Shown here: piece by piece, positions 1 to 7,860 of the stretch | How positions within the stretch are numbered: the stretch's first letter is position 1 | Layout: every line of letters starts with the position of its first letter | Assembly (NCBI GenBank): GCA_040880025.1 | Contig: JBBDJD010000010.1 | Coordinates: forward strand, 1-64,000 | DNA from: RCIO01 sp040880025 | Lineage (GTDB): Bacteria; Pseudomonadota; Alphaproteobacteria; Rhizobiales; Rhizobiaceae | DNA length: 64,000 nucleotides | Direction of reading: 5' to 3' | Notes under the pieces: generated by a model | The model's input: the letters and a program-made list of their open reading frames with translations, nothing else | Database searches by the model: none | What the model was told of the DNA's origin: nothing | Made by a program: the position numbers and the translations under genes

Positions 1-1140
1 TTGCGCCGCCTGAACCGGTCGGCCGCAGTGGATCTGATCCGCACCGAAGGGGTGATTTCGCCATCAAGCCTCGCAGAGCGGCTGAACATCAGCCCGCCCA
101 CAGTGATGCGCGTAATCGAGGATCTGATAGCCGAGGATCTGGTCGCCTATGACGGCTTCGATGAGACGTCGCGGGGCCGGCCGCGGGCGCGCATCAAGTT
201 CCGCGGTGCGGCGCATGCGATCATCGGCATCGAGGCCGGCAAGGGCGAGTTCTATGGCGCCGTGGCCAATCTCGAAGGCGTCGTGCAGACGGAAATGCAC
301 GAGACGGCCGACGATGATGGCGAAGGCAATTTCGAAAAGCTGGTCGGCCTGATCCGCCGGCTGATCGCGACCCCCCGCCCGCACGGCCAGACCATTCGCG
401 GCATCGGCATTGGCGTGCCCTCGATCGTCAGGCAGCCGGAGGGCGAAGTCGTGCTGACGCTCGGGCTCGGCTGGAGCGACATGCCGTTGCGAGCGCGGCT
501 CAGCGAGCATTTTCAGATGCCCATCGTCGTCGAAAACGGGCGCAACCTCGCCGCCGTCGGCGAATGGGGATTCGGGGCCGGGCGTGGCGCCGACAGCGTC
601 GTGAGCCTCTCGATCGGGCCCGGCGCGGGCGCGGGCGTCGTCATCGACGGCAAGCTCTATGGCGGGCACTCGCATGCGGCGGGCGAGCTTGGCTGGTACC
701 TCGATGACCCCCTCCTCACCGGGCGGCCGTTCGAATATCTGGGCGATAAGCAATCGCTGCGCTTTTTCGGCATCCCCGAACAGGCGACCAAGATGCTTGA
801 GGAGGCCAACACGCAATATGCGGCGGGGAAGCTCACCCTGGCTGCCGTCACCGACCGGCAGGCGGGCAAAATCGCGCCAGTCGTGGCCGAACTGCTCGAC
901 TATGCGACGATGGCGGTGGGCAGTGTTGCTGCGTTCATGAATCCGGAAATCATCGTACTGGCGGGCCGGGTCGTCGGCGGCGGTGATCTGGTGCTCGATG
1001 TGCTGCGGCATCGCCTCAAGGGCAATGTGTACGACCCGCCGCGGCTGGTCATGGGCGCGCTGGGCCACCGCGATATCGTCCTGGGCGCAGTGCGCCTGGT
1101 GCTCGATGCGACGACGCTCACCCTGCCGACAGCCTCGTGA
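1..1140 (+). CDS. ROK-family transcriptional regulator (5' end cut by window)
   Basis: A winged helix-turn-helix occupies about residues 1-60 (ISPSSLAERLNISPPTVMRV, then a GRP wing), followed by a ROK sugar-kinase-like domain to the C terminus. The usual ROK repressor has 10-20 more residues before the RxxN element, so the true start probably lies before base 1; the TTG at base 1 is only the first visible codon. The kinase signature END is VENG here, and the cysteine zinc cluster of ROK kinases is absent (GGHSHAAGELGW). It therefore looks like a sugar-sensing repressor rather than a kinase. It is followed 123 bp later by a sugar ABC operon on the same strand, which it probably controls; the ligand is probably a galactoside or its product (inference). 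Confidence 0.88.
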   Translation: MRRLNRSAAVDLIRTEGVISPSSLAERLNISPPTVMRVIEDLIAEDLVAYDGFDETSRGRPRARIKFRGAAHAIIGIEAGKGEFYGAVANLEGVVQTEMHETADDDGEGNFEKLVGLIRRLIATPRPHGQTIRGIGIGVPSIVRQPEGEVVLTLGLGWSDMPLRARLSEHFQMPIVVENGRNLAAVGEWGFGAGRGADSVVSLSIGPGAGAGVVIDGKLYGGHSHAAGELGWYLDDPLLTGRPFEYLGDKQSLRFFGIPEQATKMLEEANTQYAAGKLTLAAVTDRQAGKIAPVVAELLDYATMAVGSVAAFMNPEIIVLAGRVVGGGDLVLDVLRHRLKGNVYDPPRLVMGALGHRDIVLGAVRLVLDATTLTLPTAS

Positions 1141-1154
1141 TGGCCGACTAAAGA

Positions 1155-1172
1155 TCAATCGATCGCGATTGA
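1155..1172. promoter_or_regulatory. Perfect inverted repeat, candidate ROK operator
   Basis: TCAATCG-ATCG-CGATTGA is a perfect 7-bp dyad with a 4-bp spacer, placed between the regulator and the sugar-binding protein gene. Its right arm overlaps a TTGACA element at 1169-1174, the geometry expected of a repressor site. Assignment to the ROK protein is inference from position. Confidence 0.45.
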
Positions 1173-1197
1173 CAGCGACTGTATGTCGGCATTAAGT
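1169..1197 (+). promoter_or_regulatory. Candidate sigma-70-type promoter of the galactoside operon
   Basis: TTGACA at 1169-1174 is a consensus -35 box. After 17 bp comes the weak -10 candidate TTAAGT at 1192-1197. It lies 67 bp upstream of the ATG at 1264 and overlaps the dyad at 1155-1172. Confidence 0.4.
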
Positions 1198-1263
1198 TTC
1201 TAACTGAAAGAAAATACGCCTTGCATCGTGTGGGGGAGCGTATCTTTCATGGGAGGAACTTCA

Positions 1264-2574
1264 ATGACGAAAATTCTCAATCCGCTTGGGCGGACGATGC
1301 AGCGTCGTAACTTCTTGAAAGTTGCGGGTGCGAGCGTTGCGGCTGCTGCCCTGCCGGCCTTTCCGGCCCTATCGCAGGACAAGGTCAAGGTGCTTCTGTG
1401 GTCGTGGGTGCCGGATCTCCAGCTTCAGGTCGAAATGTTCAACGCAGCGCATCCGGGCATCCAGATCGAACTCGTGAATGCCGGGCAAGGCGACCCGCAG
1501 TATCAGGCGGTCCGTGCGGGCCTGCAGGCGGGCAGCGGCCTGCCCGACGTCGTCCAAATCGAATTCCAGCACCTCGAGAGCTTCCGCCAGCTCGACGCCT
1601 TCGCCGACATCGGCCCGTACGCCAATGCCCGCAAGGGCGAGTTCCCCGCAGCCACGTGGGCGCAGGTCGCCAAGGGCGATGTGGTCAACGCCATGCCGCA
1701 GGATACCGGTCCCATGGCGATGCTCTATCGCAAGGACGTCTTCGACAAGCATGGGGTCACGCCGCCCGCCACCTGGGACGAGTTCGCCGACGCCGCCGAA
1801 AAGCTCCATGCGGCCGATCCGAATGTGTTCATCACCAACGCACTGTTCAGTTCAGGCGACTGGGTCAATGCCCTGCTGTGGCCGATGGGCTGGAAGCCGG
1901 TCACCCGCGATGGCGACAAGCTCGTGATCAACATCAACGACAAGATTTCCAAGGACTTTGCCGGCTATTGGCAGAAGCTTATTACCGCGGGTGTCATCGA
2001 GACCAAGCCGGGGTTCACCAATGAGTGGTACACCGGCCTCGATACGGGCCGCTATGCCACCTGGCTCACTGCGGGCTGGGGTCCGGTGTTCCTGACCTCG
2101 GTCGCCAAGACCAGCGCGGGCCAGTGGCGTGCCGCCGATCTGCCGCAGTGGGACGCGAGCAAGTTCGCGACCGGCAACTGGGGTGGCTCATCGCTGGCCG
2201 TGCTGAAAGCGACCCAGCATCTGCCCGAGGCCGCCGAGGTCGCGATCTGGCTGTGCACGGATCCCGAAGCCACCAAGCTCTATACCACCAAGCAATTCTT
2301 CTTCCCCGCGCCGTCCGCGTTGCTGTCGAGCCCGGAATGGGCGGGCGACAAGATGGATTTCTACGGCGGCCAGGCGGTGAACGAAGTGTTCGCCAAATCG
2401 GCGAATGCCGTGCTGCCGTTTGAGTGGAGCCCGTTCCAGAGCGTCATCTATCAGTCGATGGCCGATGAACTCGGCGCCTCGCTCAACGGCAACGGCACGC
2501 TGTCGGATGCGTTCGACCGCATCCAGGACGCCGTGGTCGCCTACGCGAAGGAACAAGGCTTCACCGTAGCCTAA
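1264..2574 (+). CDS. ABC sugar transporter, periplasmic substrate-binding protein (Tat-exported)
   Basis: A 436-residue family-1 extracellular solute-binding protein. The start at 1264 is chosen because GGGAGGAA (1251-1258) sits just upstream; a GTG at 1228 lacks this. A twin-arginine signal is visible (QRRNFLKVAGA, then an alanine-rich stretch ending near PALSQ), so the protein should be exported folded by Tat to the periplasm. The mature part carries the usual carbohydrate-binding features, such as a tryptophan-rich N terminus (LLWSWVPDLQ) and NWGGSSLAVLKA near the hinge. It is the first gene of an SBP-permease-permease-galactosidase-ATPase operon, so a galactoside ligand is likely, although related proteins bind many oligosaccharides. 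Confidence 0.9.
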   Translation: MTKILNPLGRTMQRRNFLKVAGASVAAAALPAFPALSQDKVKVLLWSWVPDLQLQVEMFNAAHPGIQIELVNAGQGDPQYQAVRAGLQAGSGLPDVVQIEFQHLESFRQLDAFADIGPYANARKGEFPAATWAQVAKGDVVNAMPQDTGPMAMLYRKDVFDKHGVTPPATWDEFADAAEKLHAADPNVFITNALFSSGDWVNALLWPMGWKPVTRDGDKLVININDKISKDFAGYWQKLITAGVIETKPGFTNEWYTGLDTGRYATWLTAGWGPVFLTSVAKTSAGQWRAADLPQWDASKFATGNWGGSSLAVLKATQHLPEAAEVAIWLCTDPEATKLYTTKQFFFPAPSALLSSPEWAGDKMDFYGGQAVNEVFAKSANAVLPFEWSPFQSVIYQSMADELGASLNGNGTLSDAFDRIQDAVVAYAKEQGFTVA

Positions 2575-2593
2575 TCTCTCCCGGACAACGGCC

Positions 2594-2616
2594 GGGCGCG
2601 CTTGATCGGCGCGCCC
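2594..2616 (+). promoter_or_regulatory. Intercistronic stem-loop after the binding-protein gene
   Basis: GGGCGCGC, a 7-nt loop, then GCGCGCCC form a perfect 8-bp stem 20 bp after the SBP stop codon and 30 bp before the first permease. No clear U-run follows. Such hairpins after binding-protein genes usually protect the upstream mRNA or reduce downstream expression. Confidence 0.55.
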
Positions 2617-2645
2617 GATTTCTTCATCTTGCCGGACGGGGGACC

Positions 2646-3572
2646 ATGGCATTGTCGAATTCGCAGGCCGCAGCGACGCGCCCGGCGCGATCGGGCGGGT
2701 TTACGTCACGAAAGCTCGCGCCCTATCTTTTCCTGGCGCCCTTCCTACTGCTGTTTATCGCCTTCATCGTGGCGCCGCTGGTCTATGCGTTCTACATGAG
2801 CCTCTTCCGCGACACGCTGGTGGGCGGACGGCAGTTCGCGGGTGCAGCCAGCTACGTCAAGGTCGCGGGCGACGCCAAATTCTGGGGCGGCGTGTGGAAT
2901 CTCGTTCTGTTCGGCATCGTGCAGGTGCCGATCATGCTTAGCCTGGCGCTGTTGTTCGCCATCGTGCTCGATCGTGGCCAGGTCTATGCCAAGGGCCTCT
3001 TCCGGCTCGGCTTCTTCCTCCCCTACGCCGTGCCGAGCGTGATCGCGGCGATCATCTGGGGTTATCTCTACGGCCCCACCTTCGGCCCGTTCACGCAAAT
3101 GGCCAATGCGCTCAACCTGCCGCCGCCGGACTTCCTGTCGCCCGACGCGATGATCTTCTCGTTGGCCAATATCGTGACGTGGGAATATGTCGGCTACAAT
3201 ATGGTGGTCTACTACGCCGCGCTGAAGGCGATCCCGTCGGACCTCGCCGAGGCCTCGCAAATCGATGGCGCCTCGCCCTGGCAATTTGCGCGACTGGTCC
3301 AGCTGCCGCTGCTGTGGCCGGCGATCCTGCTCACCATAATCTTTTCGATCAACGGCACACTGCAGCTGTTCAATGAGCCGTTTTTGATGCGTTTTCTCGC
3401 CAGAGACGTCATCAATTCGAGCTACACGCCGAACCTCTATGCCTATTCGCTGGCGACTCAGAACCAGCAGTATGGCTATGCGGCCGCCATCTCGTTCGTG
3501 CTTGGCATCGTGATCGCCGGTGCCTCCTACATCTTCACCCTCATCACCAACCGCCGTCGGCCGGAGCAATGA
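2646..3572 (+). CDS. ABC sugar transporter permease, MalF/LacF type
   Basis: A 308-residue inner-membrane permease with six predicted transmembrane segments; the first is LFLAPFLLLFIAFIVAPLVY, about residues 29-49. The EAA loop that docks on the ATPase is present as DLAEASQIDGASPWQFARLVQLP (about residues 199-221), with the conserved A, DGA and P positions. The stop codon overlaps the next permease start (ATGA at 3569-3572), so the two are translationally coupled. It forms a heterodimeric pore with the following MalG-like protein and is energised by the ATPase at 6668. Confidence 0.92.
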   Translation: MALSNSQAAATRPARSGGFTSRKLAPYLFLAPFLLLFIAFIVAPLVYAFYMSLFRDTLVGGRQFAGAASYVKVAGDAKFWGGVWNLVLFGIVQVPIMLSLALLFAIVLDRGQVYAKGLFRLGFFLPYAVPSVIAAIIWGYLYGPTFGPFTQMANALNLPPPDFLSPDAMIFSLANIVTWEYVGYNMVVYYAALKAIPSDLAEASQIDGASPWQFARLVQLPLLWPAILLTIIFSINGTLQLFNEPFLMRFLARDVINSSYTPNLYAYSLATQNQQYGYAAAISFVLGIVIAGASYIFTLITNRRRPEQ

Positions 3573-4471
3573 TGACTGCGACCACCGACGCCACTTTCGA
3601 AGCTGCCAGGCGCCGGCCCGGCGAGCGACGGCGCTCGCGGATCATGCTCACGCTCCTGCTGTCAGTGTTTCTCCTCTACAGCTTCGTGCCGCTGGTCTAT
3701 CTGGTCCTGTCGGCAACCAAGACGAATGGCGACCTGTTCACCACGTTCGGCTTCGGCTTCGGCACCGAATTCAACCTCTGGCAGAATCTGAGCGATCTGT
3801 TCAGCCGCGACAACGGCATCTTCTTGCGCTGGATGATCAACAGCGTCGTCTATGCGACACTGTCGGGCGCAGGCGCGGCGCTGTTGGCGACGGCGGCCGG
3901 CTACGCCTTTGCGAAGTTCAAGTTCCGCGGGCGAAATCTGACCTTTGGGCTCGTGCTGGGCGCGGTGTTTGTCCCGCAGACCGCACTCGTGGTGCCCATC
4001 TTCCTGTTGCTGGCGATTACGGGACTGAACGACAATCCGCTCGGCGTGATCCTGCCCTTGATGATCTCGCCGATCGGCGTCTATCTGATGCGCGTTTATA
4101 TCGAGCAGGGCGTCGACGAGGAACTGCTCGACGCAGCGCGTATCGATGGCGCCGGCGAGTTCATGATCTTCCGCGCCATCGTGCTGCGGCTGGTGGCGCC
4201 GGGCATGGTGACCGTGGCGCTGCTCTCGTTCGTCGGGGCCTGGAACAATTACTTCCTGCCGCTCATCGTGCTGCGCTCGCAGGAGTATCAGCCGATCACG
4301 GTGGGCCTTGCGACCTGGTATCAGCTTGCGCAGCAGGGCGGTGGCGGCGGACAGGTGCTGTTCTCGATCGTCATCACCGGCGCGCTGGTCAGCATCATCC
4401 CGGTTATCGTGGTGTTCCTGCTGCTGCAGCGGTTCTGGCAGGGCGGCCTTACCGCCGGCGCCATCAAATAG
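3569..4471 (+). CDS. ABC sugar transporter permease, MalG/LacG type
   Basis: A 300-residue permease with about six membrane helices. The EAA loop reads EELLDAARIDGAGEFMIF followed by IVLRLVAPG, the standard MalG form with the DGA core. The start overlaps the previous stop as ATGA; a second ATG at 3572 is equally possible and would shorten the protein by one residue. It pairs with the MalF-like permease, is followed 24 bp later by the GH42 gene, and is inferred to import a beta-galactoside. Confidence 0.92.
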   Translation: MMTATTDATFEAARRRPGERRRSRIMLTLLLSVFLLYSFVPLVYLVLSATKTNGDLFTTFGFGFGTEFNLWQNLSDLFSRDNGIFLRWMINSVVYATLSGAGAALLATAAGYAFAKFKFRGRNLTFGLVLGAVFVPQTALVVPIFLLLAITGLNDNPLGVILPLMISPIGVYLMRVYIEQGVDEELLDAARIDGAGEFMIFRAIVLRLVAPGMVTVALLSFVGAWNNYFLPLIVLRSQEYQPITVGLATWYQLAQQGGGGGQVLFSIVITGALVSIIPVIVVFLLLQRFWQGGLTAGAIK

Positions 4472-4495
4472 ACTATCGCCTGGAGTTTTCCGACA

Positions 4496-6637
4496 ATGAC
4501 GAATGCCTCGAAATCCGCGCCGCTCTCTGTCTGGCGGCCGATCGCGACCGACACTTTCCTCGTCGGCACCCCGCATTACCCGGAGCATGTCGATGAGAGC
4601 TATTGGCAGCGCGACGCCGACCGGATGGCAGCCGCGGGCTTCAACGCGGTGCGACTTGCGGAATTCGCCTGGCATATTATCGAGCCGCATGAGGGGACGT
4701 TCGACTTCGATTTGTTCGATCGCGCCATAGATGTGCTGGGCAGGGCTGGCATCAAGACCATCATGTGCACGCCGACAGCGACGCCGCCGCGCTGGCTGAC
4801 AGCGCGTTATCCCGAAGTGTTGCGCGTCGATGCCAATGGCCGCGCCATGAGCCATGGCTCGCGCCAGCACGCCAATCTTGCGAGCGGCGTGTTCCGCGAG
4901 CATTCAAAGCGCATCACCAATGCGATGGCGGAGCATTATCGCGGCAATTCGCACATCATCGGCTGGCAGACGGACAATGAGCTCAATACCTCTGGATCGC
5001 TGTCCTACGGTCCGGTGACGCTGGCCGAGTTCCAAGCCTTCCTCAAGCACAAGTACAAGACCATCGCCGCGCTCAACGATGCGTGGGGCGGGCATTTCTG
5101 GGCCACCGCCTACGACGATTTCGATCAAGTGGTGCTACCCCTCGACTACGCTCCTGCCCCGGTCTCGCCGAGCCATGCAGTCGACTATCATCGCTTCCTC
5201 GCCTTCGTCACGGCTCGGTTCCAGCACGATCAGGTGCTGATCCTGCGCGCCACCAATCCAGACTGGTTTGTCTTCCACAATCTGGGACGGATCGATGACA
5301 TCGACTTCCGCGGCGGATTCTCGACCGATCTCGATTTTCTCGGCTTCGACATCTACCCGCATCTCTATGACGAGTTGCAGCGGGTCGGCGGCGTCGGCGA
5401 GGTGCAGGCGCTGCATCTCGACATCTGCCGCGGCTTCACCGGCAACTTCATCGTGCCCGAGCAGCAATCGGGCTTCGGTTCGCAGCCGCACATCTCAACG
5501 CTGACGCCGGAACCCGGCGAGATGCGCCGCATGGCCTATACGTCAGTGGCGCGCGGCGCCGATGGCGTGATGTTCTTCCGCTGGCGGCCGGCGCATTTCG
5601 GCGCCGAGATCTATTGGATGGGCATCATCGATCACGACGACATCCCGCGGCGGCGCTATGACGAGGCCAAGCAGTTTGCGGGTGAGGTCACGGCGCTCAA
5701 GGACAAGATTCTCGGCACGCATGTGCGCATGGATTTGGGCATCGCCGGATCAGATTTCGACAATCAGGAGATGTACCGCTCCTACCCCATAGGCATGCCG
5801 AGCCCGCAGGACGATGCGACGCTGCTGCACCGCTATTGCTATCGACACAACATCGCCTGCGGCTTCATCCATCCCGAGGACGATCTCAGCAAGCTTAAGG
5901 CGCTCTACGTGCCGCATTGGCTGAAATGGACCGATGCGTGGACGGCGCGGATCGAGGCCTTCGCTAAGGCGGGTGGAACGGTCATCTTGGGCGGCCGCAC
6001 CGGATCACGCGACGTTAACAACCATGTCATCCGCGACACGTCGCCGGGCAAGACGCTCTCGGCGCTAGCCGGGATCACCGTCGAGGAGTTCGGGTTGCTG
6101 ACGTCGATCGGCGGCGACGGCCTGGTCGAGCGTGGCGGCCGCTTCGGCGCCAACACTGTGCGCGAGAAGCTACCGGCGACATCGGCGAGCCGCCAATACG
6201 AGGTCAAGATCGGAAATGCGCAGGTGACGGCGGCGCATCTCTACGAGTTGCTGAAGGTCGCCCCGGGCACTGAGGTTATCGGCCGCTGGGCAAGCCGCTT
6301 CGCCGAGGGCCAAGCCGCGATGACTTCGCGCAAGGTCGGCAAGGGCAATGTGATCTATCTCGGCACCTACCTCAGCGATGCTCTCGTCGAAGTGCTGGCC
6401 GATCAGGTGCTGGCGCCCGCCGGTATCGTGCCACTCATCGCCGACATGCCGGCTGGCGTCGAGGCGACCATCCGCGAGAGCAAGGACCGCCGCCTGCTGT
6501 TCATCCTCAACACGGAGGGCGAGCCGGCAGACGTGTCGAATATTCCAAAGGGCACCGACCTGCTCGGCGATGCGCAGGTGAAGGCAGGCCGTATGAGGCT
6601 CCCCGCCTATGGCTGCAGCATCATCGAACTGGCTTAG
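4496..6637 (+). CDS. Beta-galactosidase, glycoside hydrolase family 42
   Basis: A 713-residue GH42 enzyme of full family length: an (alpha/beta)8 barrel over residues 20-400, a trimerisation/class-I amidotransferase-like domain from about 420 to 640, and a C-terminal beta domain. The family hallmark GTPHYPEH is near residue 24. The acid/base pair is N161-E162 in WQTDNEL and the nucleophile is E322 in PEQQ. There is no signal peptide, so it hydrolyses imported galactosides in the cytoplasm. It lies between the permease and ATPase genes, the lacEFGZK order reported for Agrobacterium lac operons. Beta-galactoside activity is well supported; preferred linkage and aglycone are not. Confidence 0.93.
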   Translation: MTNASKSAPLSVWRPIATDTFLVGTPHYPEHVDESYWQRDADRMAAAGFNAVRLAEFAWHIIEPHEGTFDFDLFDRAIDVLGRAGIKTIMCTPTATPPRWLTARYPEVLRVDANGRAMSHGSRQHANLASGVFREHSKRITNAMAEHYRGNSHIIGWQTDNELNTSGSLSYGPVTLAEFQAFLKHKYKTIAALNDAWGGHFWATAYDDFDQVVLPLDYAPAPVSPSHAVDYHRFLAFVTARFQHDQVLILRATNPDWFVFHNLGRIDDIDFRGGFSTDLDFLGFDIYPHLYDELQRVGGVGEVQALHLDICRGFTGNFIVPEQQSGFGSQPHISTLTPEPGEMRRMAYTSVARGADGVMFFRWRPAHFGAEIYWMGIIDHDDIPRRRYDEAKQFAGEVTALKDKILGTHVRMDLGIAGSDFDNQEMYRSYPIGMPSPQDDATLLHRYCYRHNIACGFIHPEDDLSKLKALYVPHWLKWTDAWTARIEAFAKAGGTVILGGRTGSRDVNNHVIRDTSPGKTLSALAGITVEEFGLLTSIGGDGLVERGGRFGANTVREKLPATSASRQYEVKIGNAQVTAAHLYELLKVAPGTEVIGRWASRFAEGQAAMTSRKVGKGNVIYLGTYLSDALVEVLADQVLAPAGIVPLIADMPAGVEATIRESKDRRLLFILNTEGEPADVSNIPKGTDLLGDAQVKAGRMRLPAYGCSIIELA

Positions 6638-6667
6638 TCTGCATCTGGGGACAGGAAGGGGTTTCAA

Positions 6668-7726
6668 ATGGGTGCTGTCAGCATCGACAATGTGCGCAAG
6701 AGCTACGGCAATATGGAGGTGCTGCACGGCGTCTCCGTTGATATCGCCGATGGCGAGTTCGTGATCCTGGTCGGCCCGTCGGGCTGCGGAAAATCGACGC
6801 TGCTGCGCATGATCGCCGGGCTTGAGGAAATCACCTCCGGAGACATCGTGATCGGCGGGCGCGTGGTCAACACGCTGGCCCCCAAGGATCGCGACATTGC
6901 GATGGTATTCCAATCGTACGCGCTCTATCCGCATATGACGGTGGAGCAGAACATGGGCTTCTCGCTCAAGTTGCAGCGCGTCGACAAGGAAGAGACGCAG
7001 AAGCGGGTGGCGAACGCCGCCTCGATCCTCGGCCTTGAGCCCTATCTCAAGCGCTTTCCGAGGCACCTGTCGGGTGGCCAGCGCCAGCGCGTCGCCATGG
7101 GCCGCGCCATCGTGCGCAACCCGGCCGTGTTCCTGTTCGACGAGCCGTTGTCGAATCTCGACGCAAAACTCCGCGTGCAAATGCGTTCGGAAATCAAGCA
7201 GAACCATCAGCGGCTGAAGACCACCACGGTCTATGTGACCCACGACCAGATCGAGGCCATGACCATGGCCGACCGGATCGTCGTGATGCATGGCGGGGTG
7301 ATCGAACAGATTGGCACGCCGCTCGAGCTCTACGATCGTCCGGCGAACCTGTTCGTCGCCGGCTTCATCGGCTCACCGGCGATGAACATGATCAAAGGCA
7401 AGATCGATGGCGGCAGCTTTGTCGCTGACGATGGCACCAAGATTCCGCTCGGCACGGTGCCGGGCAATTCGACCGGCCGATCAGTGACGTTGGGGGTTCG
7501 ACCCGAGCATTTCAGCCTCGACCCTAACGGCGTCGATGCCGAGGTGCTGACGGTCGAGCCGACGGGTTCCGAAACGCACGTGGTCGCGCGCTTTGCCGGC
7601 AACGAGATCATGGGGGCGTTCCGCGAGCGCATCACTACGCGGCCGGGCCAGATGCTGAAGATCCGGCCCGAGGGCAATTCGGTGCATCTGTTCGACGCCG
7701 AGTCGGGCAGGCGCATCGCGGCCTAG
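6668..7726 (+). CDS. ABC transporter ATP-binding protein, MalK/UgpC type
   Basis: A 352-residue ATPase. Walker A is G36-PSGCGKST, Q-loop FQSYALYPHM is near 81-90, the signature LSGGQ is at 134-138, and Walker B FLFDEP has D158-E159. After residue 240 comes the TOBE/OB regulatory domain typical of CUT1 sugar importers, including GVRPEH. It energises the two permeases at 2646 and 3569. The ATPase gene sits after the galactosidase, 30 bp downstream, in the same operon. UgpC-type ATPases are often shared among several importers, so it may serve other sugar systems too. Confidence 0.95.
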   Translation: MGAVSIDNVRKSYGNMEVLHGVSVDIADGEFVILVGPSGCGKSTLLRMIAGLEEITSGDIVIGGRVVNTLAPKDRDIAMVFQSYALYPHMTVEQNMGFSLKLQRVDKEETQKRVANAASILGLEPYLKRFPRHLSGGQRQRVAMGRAIVRNPAVFLFDEPLSNLDAKLRVQMRSEIKQNHQRLKTTTVYVTHDQIEAMTMADRIVVMHGGVIEQIGTPLELYDRPANLFVAGFIGSPAMNMIKGKIDGGSFVADDGTKIPLGTVPGNSTGRSVTLGVRPEHFSLDPNGVDAEVLTVEPTGSETHVVARFAGNEIMGAFRERITTRPGQMLKIRPEGNSVHLFDAESGRRIAA

Positions 7727-7860
7727 CTGTTCAGTCCCACGGTGTGATGGTGTTTGAAGGTGTAGCGGTCCGCTAGGAATCGCTTGGCAACCCCCCCATG
7801 ATCGTGAACAACAGCGTTCGTCCCCAGATCCGGAACGCAATTGCAAGTGTGACCAGACCC

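Noticed and set aside
64..1158. Long minus-strand open frame opposite the ROK regulator gene
   Set aside because: It mirrors a gene with clear HTH and ROK motifs and shows His/Arg/Asp-rich composition typical of antisense frames in GC-rich DNA.
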